From Aquabacterium sp. (lineage in GTDB: Bacteria; Pseudomonadota; Gammaproteobacteria; Burkholderiales; Burkholderiaceae_C): a stretch of DNA of 64,000 nucleotides. Below, one piece after another: positions 7,608 through 16,590 of this stretch. The DNA is taken from the NCBI RefSeq assembly GCF_016195855.1, contig NZ_JACPYU010000010.1:248001-312000 (forward strand). The letters are read 5' to 3'. How positions within the stretch are numbered: position 1 is the stretch's first letter; each line of letters starts with the position of its first letter. The notes below the pieces were generated by a model. It saw nothing but the letters and a program-made list of their open reading frames with translations, ran no database searches and was not told where the DNA came from. Both the position numbers and the translations under genes were made by a program.

Positions 7608-8180
7608 TCATCGAACCGGGCCCAGCAGCGCCGCCTCGGCCGCATTCGCAATCTGATCTGCAAAGGCCGGGCTTCCAACCGCACGTGCGAGCGTCACCGC
7701 GCCTACCAGGGAAGCCAAAGCTGAACACGCTGCTTCAAGGTTCCTGGGTGCGCGTGGCGAGGCAGGGCCATCTATGACAGCCTGTGCAACTCCGCGCAAT
7801 GCCACTTCGAATGCAGTGCGCGACTCCTGGTCGGAGCGTGCCACCTCAGTCGGCATCGTCTGCAGCGTGCAGCCTTCTGACAGGTCACAGGTTCGTTTTT
7901 CGCTGAGATAGAACCGCACGAACTCCGGCCACCAAGCGCGCCCATGCTCCGCTTGGAAGTAGAGGATGCCTCCGCGCAAATCGTCCATCCCTTGTCTCAG
8001 CGAGTCACGGAAGGCGTCGCTCTTGGAGTCGAAGTGAACGTAGAAGGCACCAGACGTGACGCCCGCCTCCTTGGCCAGAGCGTCGACGCCTGTTCCCGCG
8101 TATCCGCCCTTGCGAAACGCACGTCCTGATCCCTCAAGAATGCGCTGACGCGTGTTCGCCTTCTGTTCAGCTCGTGACAT
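7608..8180 (-). CDS. TetR/AcrR-family transcriptional regulator
   Basis: 190 residues from the ATG at 8180, chosen because GGAGAGGA lies eight bases upstream and the TetR helix-turn-helix begins at once (MSRAEQKANTRQRILEGSGRAFRKGGYAGTGVDALAKEAGVTSGAFYVHFDSKSDAF). The C-terminal ligand domain is of the common YcdC/AefR-like length. It is divergent from the tautomerase gene, and the intergenic region contains a 10-bp inverted repeat (8223-8260), so it most likely represses itself and the tautomerase/VOC genes. The inducer is unknown. Confidence 0.9.
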   Translation of the reverse strand: MSRAEQKANTRQRILEGSGRAFRKGGYAGTGVDALAKEAGVTSGAFYVHFDSKSDAFRDSLRQGMDDLRGGILYFQAEHGRAWWPEFVRFYLSEKRTCDLSEGCTLQTMPTEVARSDQESRTAFEVALRGVAQAVIDGPASPRAPRNLEAACSALASLVGAVTLARAVGSPAFADQIANAAEAALLGPVR

Positions 8181-8222
8181 TGAAATCCTCTCCATCAGCC
8201 AGATCACATTGTAGTTGACCGA

Positions 8223-8260
8223 ATAACGACCGTTATCTATACTCGCATCACGGTCGTTAT
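8223..8260. promoter_or_regulatory. Inverted-repeat operator between TetR and tautomerase genes
   Basis: ATAACGACCG (8223-8232) and CGGTCGTTAT (8251-8260) are perfect inverted repeats separated by 18 bases. The first is itself close to a palindrome (AACGACCGTT). The arrangement suits binding of two TetR dimers between divergent promoters. Confidence 0.75.
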
Positions 8261-8323
8261 GCAAAGCCCGATTGGCGGGCGAAGTCGCTTTTGACGCCGC
8301 AACCCTCTGACTCGAGAAATCTC

Positions 8324-8725
8324 ATGCCGCTCACCCTCACTCTCACCGAAGGCGTTCTCCCTAAGGGCCAAGAAACGCTGGCTTTCGCCCAGCTCTCCGA
8401 AGCCATGCTCAAGTGGCACGGACTGGTTGGGAACGCAGCCATTGCGCCAAACATTGTTGGCTCGATCAACATCGTGCCAAAGGAGCACACGTTCTCCGGA
8501 TCGAAGGAGGCGGCCGTTGCATTCATCGAGTGGAAAGTTCCGGCGTTCGCATTCAACACCCGCGAGATTCAATCCGGGTACATCGAAGAGGCCACCGAGA
8601 TCATCCACTCGATGTCGGGCAAGAAGCAGCCCAAGGAGCGCATCTGGGTGAACGTGGTTCACGCGGTGGACGGCGCCTGGGGAGTTGGCGGTGCGGCATT
8701 GACCAACGCGCAACTCATGGGCTGA
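8324..8725 (+). CDS. Tautomerase-superfamily protein
   Basis: 133 residues starting MPLTLTLTEGVLPKGQETLAFAQLSEAMLKWHG. The ATG at 8324 is favoured over the upstream in-frame ATG because it puts proline at position 2, which becomes the N-terminal catalytic Pro1 after Met removal. The length is about twice that of 4-oxalocrotonate tautomerase, so it is a fused or long member. It is divergent from the TetR gene and shares its operator. The actual substrate cannot be read from the sequence; an enol/keto tautomerase acting on an aromatic-derived or dicarbonyl compound is the family expectation. Confidence 0.8.
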   Translation: MPLTLTLTEGVLPKGQETLAFAQLSEAMLKWHGLVGNAAIAPNIVGSINIVPKEHTFSGSKEAAVAFIEWKVPAFAFNTREIQSGYIEEATEIIHSMSGKKQPKERIWVNVVHAVDGAWGVGGAALTNAQLMG

Positions 8726-8798
8726 TTGGGCGAGCTTGCGTCAAAGGTTATGCGAGGAGGACCTATCGCGCCTCCATCCCTTCTACCAGGAGCGCTTG

Positions 8799-9206
8799 AT
8801 GCTGCTTTCAAACTACCTGTTCTTTACCGACGCATGCGAGGAGGCCCTGCGCTTCTACGAGGCATGCGGCCTGGGCCGGATTGTCGAGATGCTGCGGTAC
8901 GACGCGGACGGGATACCTGCCAAGAGCGAGGCAATGCGCGGGAAGGTCATGCACGCAAAGTTCGCAGGAGATGGCGTCGTCTTCTACGCCTCGGACAACG
9001 ATGACGCCGAGCCGATGCGAGGATCCGCGCACCATCTGGCAATGGACAGCAGGCAAGCGACCGATCGGCTGTTCAGTGCGCTGAGTTCAGGAGGCCTCGT
9101 AACGACTGCACTCGGCATGCAGCCGTGGGGCGACTACTACGGAAAGCTAACGGACCGCTTCGGCGTGCAATGGATGCTGAACTGTCATGAACCGTCTTGC
9201 CGATGA
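8799..9206 (+). CDS. VOC (glyoxalase/PhnB-like) family protein
   Basis: 135 residues beginning MLLSNYLFFTDACEEALRFYEACGLG, with AKFAGDGVVFYASD in the middle and MQPWGDYYGKLTDRFGVQWMLN at the end, the PhnB/3-demethylubiquinone-like version of the vicinal-oxygen-chelate fold. ATG at 8799 follows CCAGGAGCGCTTG. The frame is open from 8736, but the fold starts here. It lies 73 bp after the tautomerase gene on the same strand and may be co-transcribed under the TetR operator. The function is unknown; PhnB-like proteins are often annotated only by fold. Confidence 0.85.
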   Translation: MLLSNYLFFTDACEEALRFYEACGLGRIVEMLRYDADGIPAKSEAMRGKVMHAKFAGDGVVFYASDNDDAEPMRGSAHHLAMDSRQATDRLFSALSSGGLVTTALGMQPWGDYYGKLTDRFGVQWMLNCHEPSCR

Positions 9207-9623
9207 ATGCGCGCGAGGCAGAACCCTGTATGAGCTGGCGCTGGATGGCTGCTCCCAGGCTTCGAATTCGCAAAGCTGAATGTCGCTGATGGGTCGGCAG
9301 CGCGAGTTCGCCGCTTTCAGATGCAGTCATTGGTGCGACCGAAGCGGCGCTAACTGAGCATCGACCGCGACAATGTCAGCAGTGCCGTCGAAATCGGTCA
9401 TTCCTGTGGCTTCAGGCGCGTTGGCTTATTGACCGCAGTGTGGCCAAGACCGTGAGTGCAGTGCGTGACCGCCAACAGCAGTAATCGCTGCCAAGCTGCC
9501 GTTGACAGCCGATTGGTCAAGGGTAGCAATGGATGGGGATGCGTCGATCATCAATGGCAACGACCATTTGCGACCGGTTATGTTCGACCTGTGTGCGGCC
9601 GTTCAACAGCCTCCGCGTCTCTG
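9207..9623. other. Non-coding stretch without recognisable features
   Basis: About 400 bp with no ORF that has a ribosome site and coding-like codon use on either strand. It is less GC-rich than its surroundings and may be decayed sequence, but no parent gene could be named. It is followed by a nested-hairpin element. Confidence 0.5.
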
Positions 9624-9729
9624 GATCAGTCCGGTGGGGTGTTCTGCGCAGCGAGGTAAAGGAGGAGCAATGGGCTGCAAGCCCATTGCGGGGGACACGA
9701 GCGGAGCAGAGCACCCCGCCGGACTGATC
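9624..9729 (+). repeat. Nested-hairpin intergenic element, copy 2
   Basis: 106 bp. Outer arms of 24 nt (9624-9647, 9706-9729) pair throughout, with two T-G oppositions that are wobble pairs only in the plus-strand RNA. The inner hairpin is 9 bp (CAATGGGCT, loop GCA). Linkers read GCAGCGAGGTAAAGGAGGAG and GGGGGACACGAGCGGA. The right arm ends 34 bp before the stop of the convergent map gene. Confidence 0.85.
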
Positions 9730-9763
9730 TCGCGCCAATTCGCTCCAAGAGGGCCTACGCCGC

Positions 9764-10534
9764 CTAGCCCCCCGCCCAAGCCGTCAGCACCTCACACCCC
9801 TCGGGCGTCACCGCCACCATGTGTTCCCACTGGGCAGACAGCGATCCGTCCTTGGTCACCACGGTCCACCCGTCGGCCAGTTGCCTGGTGCCACGCTGGC
9901 CTGCGTTGAGCATCGGCTCGATGGTGAACACCATGCCCGCCTCCAGCGTGAGCCCTTCGCCGCGTTGCCCGTAGTGCAACACTTGCGGGTCATCGTGGTA
10001 GATCTGACCAATGCCGTGCCCGCAGTATTCGCGCACCACGCTGAAATGCGCACGGTGCGCGACCGACTGGATGGCGTGCCCCACATCACCCAGCGTGGCG
10101 CCAGGCTTGACCTGCCCGATGCCGGCCAGCAAGGCTTCGTAGGCCGTCTCCACCAGGCGCCGTGCCAAGGCGCTGGGGGCGCCGACGAAGTACATGCGGC
10201 TGGTGTCGCCATACCAGCCATCCTTGATGACGGCCACGTCGATGTTGACGATGTCGCCCTTCTTCAAGATCCGGTCACGCGAGGGAATGCCGTGGCAGAC
10301 CACCTGGTTGACCGAGGTGAGGATGGTCTTGGGATAGTCGTGGTAGCCCAGGTTGGCCGGGATGGCACCTTGCACATGGACGATGTGGTCGTGGCAGATG
10401 CGGTCGAGCGCCTCCGTGCTCACGCCCGGCTCCACATAGGGTGCGATCATGTCGAGCACTTCGGCGGCCAGTCTGGCAGCCCGCCGTGCCATCTCGATGC
10501 CGTCTGCGTCATGAATGGGAACGCCGCGGGCCAC
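9764..10534 (-). CDS. map: Methionine aminopeptidase type I
   Basis: 256 residues. All type I MetAP metal ligands are present: D99, D110, H173, E206 and E237, plus substrate-binding H81 in the HGIP motif. It removes the initiator Met from nascent proteins in the cytoplasm. The start is GTG at 10534, sharing its first base with the final base of the TAG of the ParD-like gene (TAGTG), so translation is coupled. Because it is tied to a small DNA-binding-type protein instead of rpsB or other housekeeping genes, it may be a second, accessory MetAP. A housekeeping copy elsewhere would test this. Confidence 0.93.
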   Translation of the reverse strand: MARGVPIHDADGIEMARRAARLAAEVLDMIAPYVEPGVSTEALDRICHDHIVHVQGAIPANLGYHDYPKTILTSVNQVVCHGIPSRDRILKKGDIVNIDVAVIKDGWYGDTSRMYFVGAPSALARRLVETAYEALLAGIGQVKPGATLGDVGHAIQSVAHRAHFSVVREYCGHGIGQIYHDDPQVLHYGQRGEGLTLEAGMVFTIEPMLNAGQRGTRQLADGWTVVTKDGSLSAQWEHMVAVTPEGCEVLTAWAGG

Positions 10535-10794
10535 TAGTGTTTCCCTTTCCCATTCGAGGCCGCAGAGGCCTTGCCAACTGGCGCTGCGGCCGCCGCGGTG
10601 ATGTCCAGCCCCCCCACCAGTTCGGCTCGTATCAACAGCTGGCAGATTTCACGGTGGTTCAACTCCGGGTGCAGCTCGGTCAGCATGCCCACGCGCATCC
10701 AGTGCTCTGCCTGTGCATTGATGGACCTGCTGAGGGCGTTGCCCGCTACCCGCAGGTTCTCATGCATCAGGTCTGAAATTTTGACGATACCCAT
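10534..10794 (-). CDS. ParD-like (antitoxin-type) small protein
   Basis: 86 residues from the ATG at 10794 (one codon inside the longest frame): MGIVKISDLMHENLRVAGNALSRSINAQAEHWMRVGMLTELHPELNHREICQLLI looks like a ribbon-helix-helix N-terminus with the ParD-like SINAQAEHW helix; the C-terminus is an Ala/Lys/Gly-rich tail. Such proteins resemble antitoxins of type II systems, but no ParE-like toxin is adjacent; the coupled partner is methionine aminopeptidase. A 29-bp perfect palindrome 15 bp upstream is a fitting autoregulatory operator. Function beyond DNA binding is not established. Confidence 0.8.
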   Translation of the reverse strand: MGIVKISDLMHENLRVAGNALSRSINAQAEHWMRVGMLTELHPELNHREICQLLIRAELVGGLDITAAAAAPVGKASAASNGKGKH

Positions 10795-10808
10795 CAATGG
10801 CCTCTATG

Positions 10809-10837
10809 CGAAATGTATATAAATTATATACATTTCG
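10809..10837. promoter_or_regulatory. Perfect AT-rich palindrome upstream of the ParD-like/map operon
   Basis: CGAAATGTATAT, five bases AAATT, ATATACATTTCG: 12-bp arms without mismatch. AT-rich in a GC-rich genome and overlapping the expected promoter, it is a probable operator for the ParD-like protein. Confidence 0.8.
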
Positions 10838-10915
10838 TATGGCCAGGTGTTGCCTTGGTGAATGAGCTTGAAAAGAGGGCCGGACGCCGCGCCAGCCCTT
10901 TGTGGCCGCTTTGGG

Positions 10916-11977
10916 TCAGAACAGTTCCAGCGCCTTCAGCCGGCCGGGGGCGGCTTTCAACTCCTTGGCAAAGTCGGTGATGGTGGCATTCAAGTCGTGC
11001 TGCGCGCCAACCCAGCCCCAATCGGCCTTGGCCGCTTCATCGTTCAAGATGCCAAAGCCTTGCACCGTGGTGTCCAGCCCGGCGTCGAAGGCATTGAAGG
11101 TGATGCGGTCTGCGGCCACGCCACTGGCAACCACCGCGTCCGCAATCTGCTGGGCCGACGGCGCCTGCCCCTGGATGCGCATGCCTGCGATGTTGTAGAC
11201 GCGGCGCTTGTCGTCAGGCAACTGCGCCGCATCGTGCAAAGAGGTCAAGGCATGAACAGCGTCTTTCACGTAGAGCACGTCCAGCTGCCGCTCGGGCTTG
11301 ACATAGACGTCGTACACCTTGCCCAGCAAGGGCAGTTGCATCATCAGCGTGGAATAGACGGTGGTGCCGCCAGGGCCCCGCGCAGCGCCAACCACAGAGG
11401 GGAAGCGCACCGCCCGGAAGTCCACCCATTTCTTGGCGTGGTAATACTCGCCCAGGCGCTCGCTGGCCACCTTGGCGCAGCCATACATCGTGGTGGGCAT
11501 CTGGACCGATTCGTTGGCCACGTTGCCGGGGTTGGGCAGGAACTTGCCGAACGACGCAATCGTGCTGGGGAACAGCACCTTGATGGGCGGGGTGCCCTGG
11601 CGCTGCTGGCAATAGATCCGCGCCGCTTCAAGCACATTCCAGGTGCCGACGAGGTCAACCTGGAACCCCATGGTGGGGTTGGACTCCGTGCCGGCCGACA
11701 GCAAGGCGCCGAGGTGGAACACCGATTGCGGCTCGTGTTTGTCGAACAAGGCCATCACGTGCGGGAGCAGGCTGAGGTCGCCCTGCACGAAGGACACCAT
11801 GCCGTCTTTCTGGTAATGGGTGAAGGCCTGGCCAAAGCCTGTCAAGCGGCGGATATCGGGGTCGCGGTCAAACAGCACGACGCGCTGCCCCCGCTGCAAC
11901 AATGCCATGGCCAGATAAGACCCGATGAAGCCTGAGCCGCCTGTGATCAGGACGGGCTTGTTTGCTGCGTGTTTCAT
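10916..11977 (-). CDS. NAD-dependent epimerase/dehydratase (extended SDR) family protein
   Basis: 353 residues with the Rossmann NAD motif ITGGSGFIGSYLA at the N-terminus, the DLVGTWNVLEAAR helix, and the catalytic Tyr-Lys pair in MYGCAKVASE, plus PSTIASFG supplying the Ser/Thr. The order is that of extended SDRs (UDP-glucose epimerase or NAD-dependent threonine dehydrogenase-like). The substrate is uncertain: the PNPGNVANES and FRAVRFPSVVG segments fit the threonine-3-dehydrogenase-like branch better than sugar epimerases. ATG at 11977 follows AAGGAGAG. A short palindrome lies 61 bp upstream. It stands alone between map and the membrane-protein gene. Confidence 0.85.
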   Translation of the reverse strand: MKHAANKPVLITGGSGFIGSYLAMALLQRGQRVVLFDRDPDIRRLTGFGQAFTHYQKDGMVSFVQGDLSLLPHVMALFDKHEPQSVFHLGALLSAGTESNPTMGFQVDLVGTWNVLEAARIYCQQRQGTPPIKVLFPSTIASFGKFLPNPGNVANESVQMPTTMYGCAKVASERLGEYYHAKKWVDFRAVRFPSVVGAARGPGGTTVYSTLMMQLPLLGKVYDVYVKPERQLDVLYVKDAVHALTSLHDAAQLPDDKRRVYNIAGMRIQGQAPSAQQIADAVVASGVAADRITFNAFDAGLDTTVQGFGILNDEAAKADWGWVGAQHDLNATITDFAKELKAAPGRLKALELF

Positions 11978-12037
11978 GTTCTCTCCTTGAGGATGAACCA
12001 GAGGGCGATTTCCGCCAGGACCGCAGCGGATCGGGCG

Positions 12038-12054
12038 TCAGTTCATGAAACTGA
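12038..12054. promoter_or_regulatory. Short inverted repeat upstream of the SDR gene
   Basis: TCAGTT, five bases, AACTGA: perfect 6-bp arms within the 152-bp gap upstream of the SDR gene. Possible operator; no regulator is evident beside it. Confidence 0.35.
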
Positions 12055-12129
12055 TCACGCGCAAATCGTACGAACAGGGCACGGTGCTGAACAGCGCTGT
12101 GTGCCCTCCAAACTAGGGGCACGCCCCCT

Positions 12130-12735
12130 TCATCTTTGGGGGCTGACGTGGCCTCGCCATAGCAGCCAGGCAGCGGCACAACCCCAGATGCCAAAGAGGC
12201 GCTCCACCGTGGTGACAAAACCGAGATCGGTCGGCGAAGCGCCTTCTGCGGCTGCCAGCAGGCCTTGCACGCCGGTGGCTGCCCCCAGGCCCACCACCAG
12301 GTGCCCGGCGATGAGGGCGGCCAGTGGCGCCAAGGTGGCCAGCACGCCGACGGCGCCCACCACCTTCAATTCACGCTGCCGGTGCAGAAAGGCGATGGAC
12401 CAGAACAGGAGGGCGAGCAACAGGAACGCGGCGTACAGCAGGGCATGGCGCCCGAGAAGCGGGGTGGGCAGGCCCAGCACGAGTTCCACCTTGGCGAGGG
12501 CCGCCACCGCGAAGAACACAAACCCTGCCCGGTTGAGTGGTTTCTTCAGCCCCATCTCGTCGCAAAAGGCCCATACGGCAAATGCGCCCGTTGCGAGCGT
12601 GAGAAGGCGCAAAGGGGCGAGCGGCATGGCCGCTTGTGAGAGCAGCAAGGTCGCCCCTGCCGCGGACGCCAAAGTGAGGGCGCCCACCCTCCCGTTGAGT
12701 GACTCGCAACGGCTGGCAAGGAAGGATGCGTTCAT
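12130..12735 (-). CDS. Membrane protein of unknown function
   Basis: 201 residues with about six hydrophobic helices (for example LTLASAAGATLLLSQAAM, LLTLATGAFAVWAF, HALLYAAFLLLALLFWSIAF, VVGAVGVLATLAPLAALIAGHLVVGLG) and no signal peptide, so an inner-membrane protein. No catalytic motif was recognised and no family can be named. It is divergent from a TetR gene (12907), with which it shares a 171-bp intergenic region containing GTCCAG/CTGGAC half-sites, so it may be that regulator's target. ATG at 12735 is accepted without a strong ribosome site. Confidence 0.7.
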   Translation of the reverse strand: MNASFLASRCESLNGRVGALTLASAAGATLLLSQAAMPLAPLRLLTLATGAFAVWAFCDEMGLKKPLNRAGFVFFAVAALAKVELVLGLPTPLLGRHALLYAAFLLLALLFWSIAFLHRQRELKVVGAVGVLATLAPLAALIAGHLVVGLGAATGVQGLLAAAEGASPTDLGFVTTVERLFGIWGCAAAWLLWRGHVSPQR

Positions 12736-12861
12736 GTCGGTTCGCCTGTGGTTTGGTGAGTTGGGGGGCTCCAGTCATGGACGCGGTGTCCAATAATGAG
12801 CGCGATGCCCGTGATCATTGGCGATGGCCTTGCGAGCAGAAAGATCGTTCACCGGTGTTTT

Positions 12862-12896
12862 GTCCAGAACTGGACGAGGCGCACCGTTTTGTCCAG
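12862..12896. promoter_or_regulatory. Operator-like half-sites between membrane protein and TetR genes
   Basis: GTCCAG (12862-12867), AA, CTGGAC (12870-12875) make a perfect palindrome, and a third GTCCAG half-site follows at 12891-12896, directly against the ribosome site of the TetR gene. This suggests autorepression. Confidence 0.65.
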
Positions 12897-12906
12897 GAGT
12901 GGCGTG

Positions 12907-13485
12907 ATGACTGAACCGTCTGGCAATGCCGACCAGGCCCGTGTTGACCGGCGTGTGTTGCGCACCAGAGAGGCCTTGCGCAATGCGCTTTTGGCCCTGC
13001 TCGTTGAGCGCGGTTGGGATGACATCGATATTCAGGGCCTGTGCGAGCGCGCCAACATCGGGCGCTCGACCTTCTACCTGCATTTCCCCAACAAGGAGGC
13101 TTTGCTCAAGGGCAGCTTTGGCGACCTGCGCTCAGCCTTGCGCGAGCAAGCCCAGTCTCTGGGCGCTGCGCAAGCTGGCAGCCTGGCGTTTGTGGGGGCG
13201 CTGATCAACCACGTGCACGAGCAGCAGCAAGTCTTTCGCGCCATGCTGGGCCGACGCTCAGGCCATTTCGTGCAAGACCGGTTTCGCGAGCTCCTGGTGG
13301 AGATGGTGTCCGAGGAGCGCCTGCTGGGTGACCGGCGTTCGTGGAAGACCCAGGCATCGGCCCACTATCTGGGCGGCGCCTTGTTTCAGTTGCTCGTCTG
13401 GTGGCTTGAATCCAATCGGCCGCAAAAGCCCAGTGAGATTGAAGCGCTGTTTCTGGGCCTGAGCCAGCCCTTGTTCAGACCCTGA
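12907..13485 (+). CDS. TetR/AcrR-family transcriptional regulator
   Basis: 192 residues from the ATG at 12907 (ribosome site CCAGGAG). The HTH reads [59 protein letters not shown], and the C-terminal part ([16 protein letters not shown]) resembles the TetR C-terminal helices of the AcrR/YfiR kind. The frame is open from 12796, but the extra residues lie in the operator region. Its 3' end overlaps the convergent copA stop by 11 bp. Probable targets are itself and the divergent membrane-protein gene; the ligand is unknown. Confidence 0.88.
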   Translation: MTEPSGNADQARVDRRVLRTREALRNALLALLVERGWDDIDIQGLCERANIGRSTFYLHFPNKEALLKGSFGDLRSALREQAQSLGAAQAGSLAFVGALINHVHEQQQVFRAMLGRRSGHFVQDRFRELLVEMVSEERLLGDRRSWKTQASAHYLGGALFQLLVWWLESNRPQKPSEIEALFLGLSQPLFRP

Positions 13486-15733
13486 TCGTGCGCAAGCGCA
13501 AGGCGTTGCCAATGACGGATACCGAACTCAAGGCCATGGCGCCGCTGGCCACCATGGGGCTCAACAACAAGCCCAGCCAGGGGTAGAGCACGCCCGCAGC
13601 CAGCGGCACGCCCAGGAAGTTGTACACAAAGGCAAAGAACAGGTTCTGCCTGATGTTGCGCATGGTCGCCTGGCTCAACTCCCGCGCCTTGGCGATGCCG
13701 CGCAGGTCGCCCTTGACCAGCACGATGCGTGCGCTGCTCATGGCCACGTCGGTGCCCGTGCCCATGGCGATGCCCACGTTGGCTTGCGCCAGGGCGGGCG
13801 CATCGTTCACGCCATCGCCGGCCATGGCCACGATGCGGCCCTGGTCCTGCAGGGCTTTGACGTGTTTGTATTTGTCCTCCGGCATCACACCGGCCTTGAC
13901 CTCGTCCAGCCCCAAGCGCTTGCCCACCGCGGCGGCCGTGACGGGGTTGTCGCCCGTCAGCATGACCAGGCGCATGCCAGACGCCTTGAGCAGGCGGATG
14001 GCCTCGGGCGTGGAGGCCTTGATGGCATCGGCCACGCCCACATAGCCCGCTAGGCGTGAGCCCACGGCCAGGAACATCACCGTCTGGCCTTGCTCGCGCA
14101 GCCCCTCAACCGCTGCGTGACTGGCCGATAGGTCGATCTGCGCGGCCTGCATCAGGCGGTCGTTGCCCAACAAGATGGGCTGGCCATCGATGCTGCCGCG
14201 CACCCCCTGGCCGGTGACCGCATCGAATCCCGCTACGTTGGCCAGCGTCAGGCCATCGGCCTGGGCTTTGCCCACGATGGCGGTGGCCAGCGGGTGTTCG
14301 CTGAGCTGCTCCAGGCTGGCCGCCCAGGCCAGCACCTGTTGGGCGTCAAAGCCATTGGCCGCCACCACCGTCTGCACGGTGGGCTTGCCTTCGGTGAGCG
14401 TGCCAGTCTTGTCGACGACCAGGGTGTCCACCTTCTCCATCAATTCCAGGGCTTCTGCGTCCTTGATGAGCACGCCCTCCTTGGCACCGCGCCCCACGCC
14501 CACAATGATGGACACAGGGGTGGCCAGGCCCAGCGCACAAGGGCAGGCGATGATCAGCACCGACACGGCCACCAGCATGGCGTTGGCCAATGCGGGCGCC
14601 GGCCCCCACACGGCCCACACCGCGGCGGCCAATGCCGCGATGCCCAGCACAGACAGCACGAACCAGCCCGATACCTGATCGGCCAGCTTCTGGATCGGGG
14701 CACGGCTGCGCCCGGCCTCGGCCACCATCTGCACGATGCGGGCCAGCAGGGTCTCGGCACCCACGCGTTCGGCCCGCATGGTGAAGGCGCCGGTCTGGTT
14801 GACCGTGGCGCCTGTGACCTTGCTGCCCGGTGTCTTCTCGCTGGGGATGGGCTCACCCGTGATCATCGACTCGTCCACGCTGGACTGGCCCTCCAGCACG
14901 ACACCGTCGACCGGCACCTTGCTGCCTGGTTTGACACGCAAGGTGTCGCCCACCACCACCTGGTCGAGCGGCACCTCGGCTTCATGGCCATCTGCCGCCA
15001 CCCGGATCGCCGTGTTGGCCGCCAGGCCCAGCAGATCCTTGATGGCGCTGTTGGTGCGGGAGCGGGCACGCAACTCCAGTACCTGGCCCAGCAGGACCAG
15101 GGTCACGATCACGGCGGCCGCTTCAAAATACAGGGGCAGGCCATGCTCGGTCAGGAAGGCCTGAGGCAAGGTCTGTGGCAGCAAGATCGCGTAGAGGCTG
15201 AAGCCATACGATGCGGCCACACCCAGCCCGATCAGGCTGAACATGTTCAACTGCCAGGTGACGAAGGAGCGCCAACCGCGCTCGAAGAAGGGCCAGCCGG
15301 CCCACAGCACCACGGGCGTCGCCAGCAGGGCCTGCACACACTGAGACCAGCTCACTTGCAGCCAATGCGGCCAGGCGAAGCGATCGGCCAGCCCACCGAT
15401 GGCCTCGTCCACCCAGGCCGAGAGATCAAAGGGGAAGAACTCGTGCATGGCCATCAGCAAGAGCGGCACGCTGAAGACCAGTGCGAACCAGAAGCGTTGC
15501 GTCATGGTGCGCAACTCGGGGCTCTCTTCTTCGGCTGTGGCCGTGGGCAGCAGTGGCTCCAGCGTCATGCCGCAGATGGGGCAGTTGCCAGGGTGGTCCT
15601 GCCGAATCTGCGGGTGCATCGGGCAGGTGTAGATGGTGCCTGCGGGTGCGGTGTGCATGCCCGCCCCACCGGGGTGATGGTGGGCGTGCGGCCCGGCATC
15701 GGTGTGGTGATGGGTGTGCTCGTGGGTGGGCAT
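13475..15733 (-). CDS. copA: Copper-exporting P-type (P1B) ATPase
   Basis: 752 residues. A His-rich start ([17 protein letters not shown]) is followed by a heavy-metal-binding domain with CPMH and CPICGM Cys pairs (36-56) instead of the usual HMA domains. The ATPase core has TGEP (292-295), the CPC ion motif (397-399), the phosphorylated Asp in DKTGT (441-445), and [10 protein letters not shown] near the C-terminus. It exports Cu+ across the inner membrane. The gene starts 17 bp after the Met-rich protein gene, in one operon under a CueR-type promoter. A silver-type (SilP) exporter is a close alternative. Confidence 0.93.
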   Translation of the reverse strand: MPTHEHTHHHTDAGPHAHHHPGGAGMHTAPAGTIYTCPMHPQIRQDHPGNCPICGMTLEPLLPTATAEEESPELRTMTQRFWFALVFSVPLLLMAMHEFFPFDLSAWVDEAIGGLADRFAWPHWLQVSWSQCVQALLATPVVLWAGWPFFERGWRSFVTWQLNMFSLIGLGVAASYGFSLYAILLPQTLPQAFLTEHGLPLYFEAAAVIVTLVLLGQVLELRARSRTNSAIKDLLGLAANTAIRVAADGHEAEVPLDQVVVGDTLRVKPGSKVPVDGVVLEGQSSVDESMITGEPIPSEKTPGSKVTGATVNQTGAFTMRAERVGAETLLARIVQMVAEAGRSRAPIQKLADQVSGWFVLSVLGIAALAAAVWAVWGPAPALANAMLVAVSVLIIACPCALGLATPVSIIVGVGRGAKEGVLIKDAEALELMEKVDTLVVDKTGTLTEGKPTVQTVVAANGFDAQQVLAWAASLEQLSEHPLATAIVGKAQADGLTLANVAGFDAVTGQGVRGSIDGQPILLGNDRLMQAAQIDLSASHAAVEGLREQGQTVMFLAVGSRLAGYVGVADAIKASTPEAIRLLKASGMRLVMLTGDNPVTAAAVGKRLGLDEVKAGVMPEDKYKHVKALQDQGRIVAMAGDGVNDAPALAQANVGIAMGTGTDVAMSSARIVLVKGDLRGIAKARELSQATMRNIRQNLFFAFVYNFLGVPLAAGVLYPWLGLLLSPMVASGAMALSSVSVIGNALRLRTIRV

Positions 15734-15750
15734 GGTGGGCCGCTGCTGGA

Positions 15751-16326
15751 TTACTTCGTGCTGTCGGCAGCGGCGCGGTCAACCATCATCTGCATCATCA
15801 TTTGCATCATGTCCATGCGCTTCATCATCATGTCGTGATGCTGGTGCATGTCCGACTTGCCGCCGCCCATCATGCCCATGCCACCCATGCCCATGGACAT
15901 ACCCGATGCGGACGAGGCTGCGGGCGTTGCGGCCTTGGCCCCGCCCATCATGCCCATGCCACCTTGCATCATCTGGTTCATTGCACCCATGCCGTCCTGC
16001 ATGAGCTTCATCTGTTCGTCCATCAGCGCACGGCGCTCTTCCGGTGTTTTGGCGTTCGCCATCTTGTCATGCATCTCTTGCATGGCCTTCATCTGTTTGT
16101 CCATGTCTTGAGGCATCTGCGCGTCTGTGGCCGGGCTGGCTTTGGATGAGGGGGCCGGCTTGGCCTTCTTGACCGTGGTGGCTTTGACGGCTGCAGCCTT
16201 GGGTGCCGAGCCCGCTTGATCCGGATGGTGGCTGGCGTGCTCTTCGGCTGTCACGGCCCAAGCCATTTGCGATGCGGCCAGGCAGGCGATGGCGGTTGCG
16301 GTGGACAGCAAGCGGGTGGTGTTCAT
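15751..16326 (-). CDS. Secreted Met/His-rich copper-binding protein
   Basis: 191 residues from the ATG at 16326 (AAGGAAA ribosome site). A signal peptide ([24 protein letters not shown]) is followed by a Lys/Ala/Pro-rich linker, a helical [38 protein letters not shown] segment and a C-terminal half dominated by Met, Gly and His ([38 protein letters not shown]). Met and His clusters suit periplasmic Cu+ or Ag+ sequestration. It precedes copA in the same operon behind a 19-bp-spacer promoter. Homologues are probably lineage-specific; the exact role (chaperone or buffer) is inferred. Confidence 0.85.
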   Translation of the reverse strand: MNTTRLLSTATAIACLAASQMAWAVTAEEHASHHPDQAGSAPKAAAVKATTVKKAKPAPSSKASPATDAQMPQDMDKQMKAMQEMHDKMANAKTPEERRALMDEQMKLMQDGMGAMNQMMQGGMGMMGGAKAATPAASSASGMSMGMGGMGMMGGGKSDMHQHHDMMMKRMDMMQMMMQMMVDRAAADSTK

Positions 16327-16373
16327 GTGGGTTTCCTTGATTGAAGTAGGGGGCTTTTGGGTGAGGCCAGGAA

Positions 16374-16404
16374 AGCTTAAACCTTCCCACGGAGGGAGAG
16401 TCAA
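16374..16404 (-). promoter_or_regulatory. CueR/MerR-type copper-responsive promoter
   Basis: On the minus strand TTGACT (-35) and TAAGCT (-10) are separated by exactly 19 bases containing the dyad CTCCCTCCGTGGGAAGG. An over-long spacer with a central dyad is the hallmark of promoters activated by MerR-family regulators such as CueR. No MerR gene is in the window, so the activator is elsewhere. Confidence 0.88.
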
Positions 16405-16472
16405 GCGATTTTTCAAGAAGGCAACCCGGCCACCCGGGAGGGCCATCGACATCAGCTGACCGCCCTCTGCCT

Positions 16473-16534
16473 CCCTAGAAGCCTGGCGCTTTACCCCTAA
16501 GTCATGGGAAGCGCCATCCGTGCCCGCTTCCTAC
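16473..16534 (+). promoter_or_regulatory. Promoter block of the tyrosinase-VWA gene, shared with 52328-52389
   Basis: CCCTAG, 6 bases, GGCGCTT, 38 bases, CCTAC. The same three words with the same spacings occur at 52328-52389, and positions between them also agree in part (a CCCC-rich box, then CCGCT before CCTAC). The gene start is 57 bp further on. The word TACCCCT inside it resembles NarL/FixJ-type half-sites; the regulator is unknown. Confidence 0.7.
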
Positions 16535-16590
16535 ATTGAAGCCGTGCCGCGAATCTGCGGCGCATGGTCAGTTTCACGAGGAGTTTCATC

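Noticed and set aside
9207-9623. Pseudogene
   Set aside because: No frame gave a recognisable protein fragment in either direction, so a decayed gene could not be supported.
10534-10794. Complete type II toxin-antitoxin system
   Set aside because: Only the ParD-like half is present; no ParE/RelE-like gene adjoins, and the coupled gene is methionine aminopeptidase with an intact active site.
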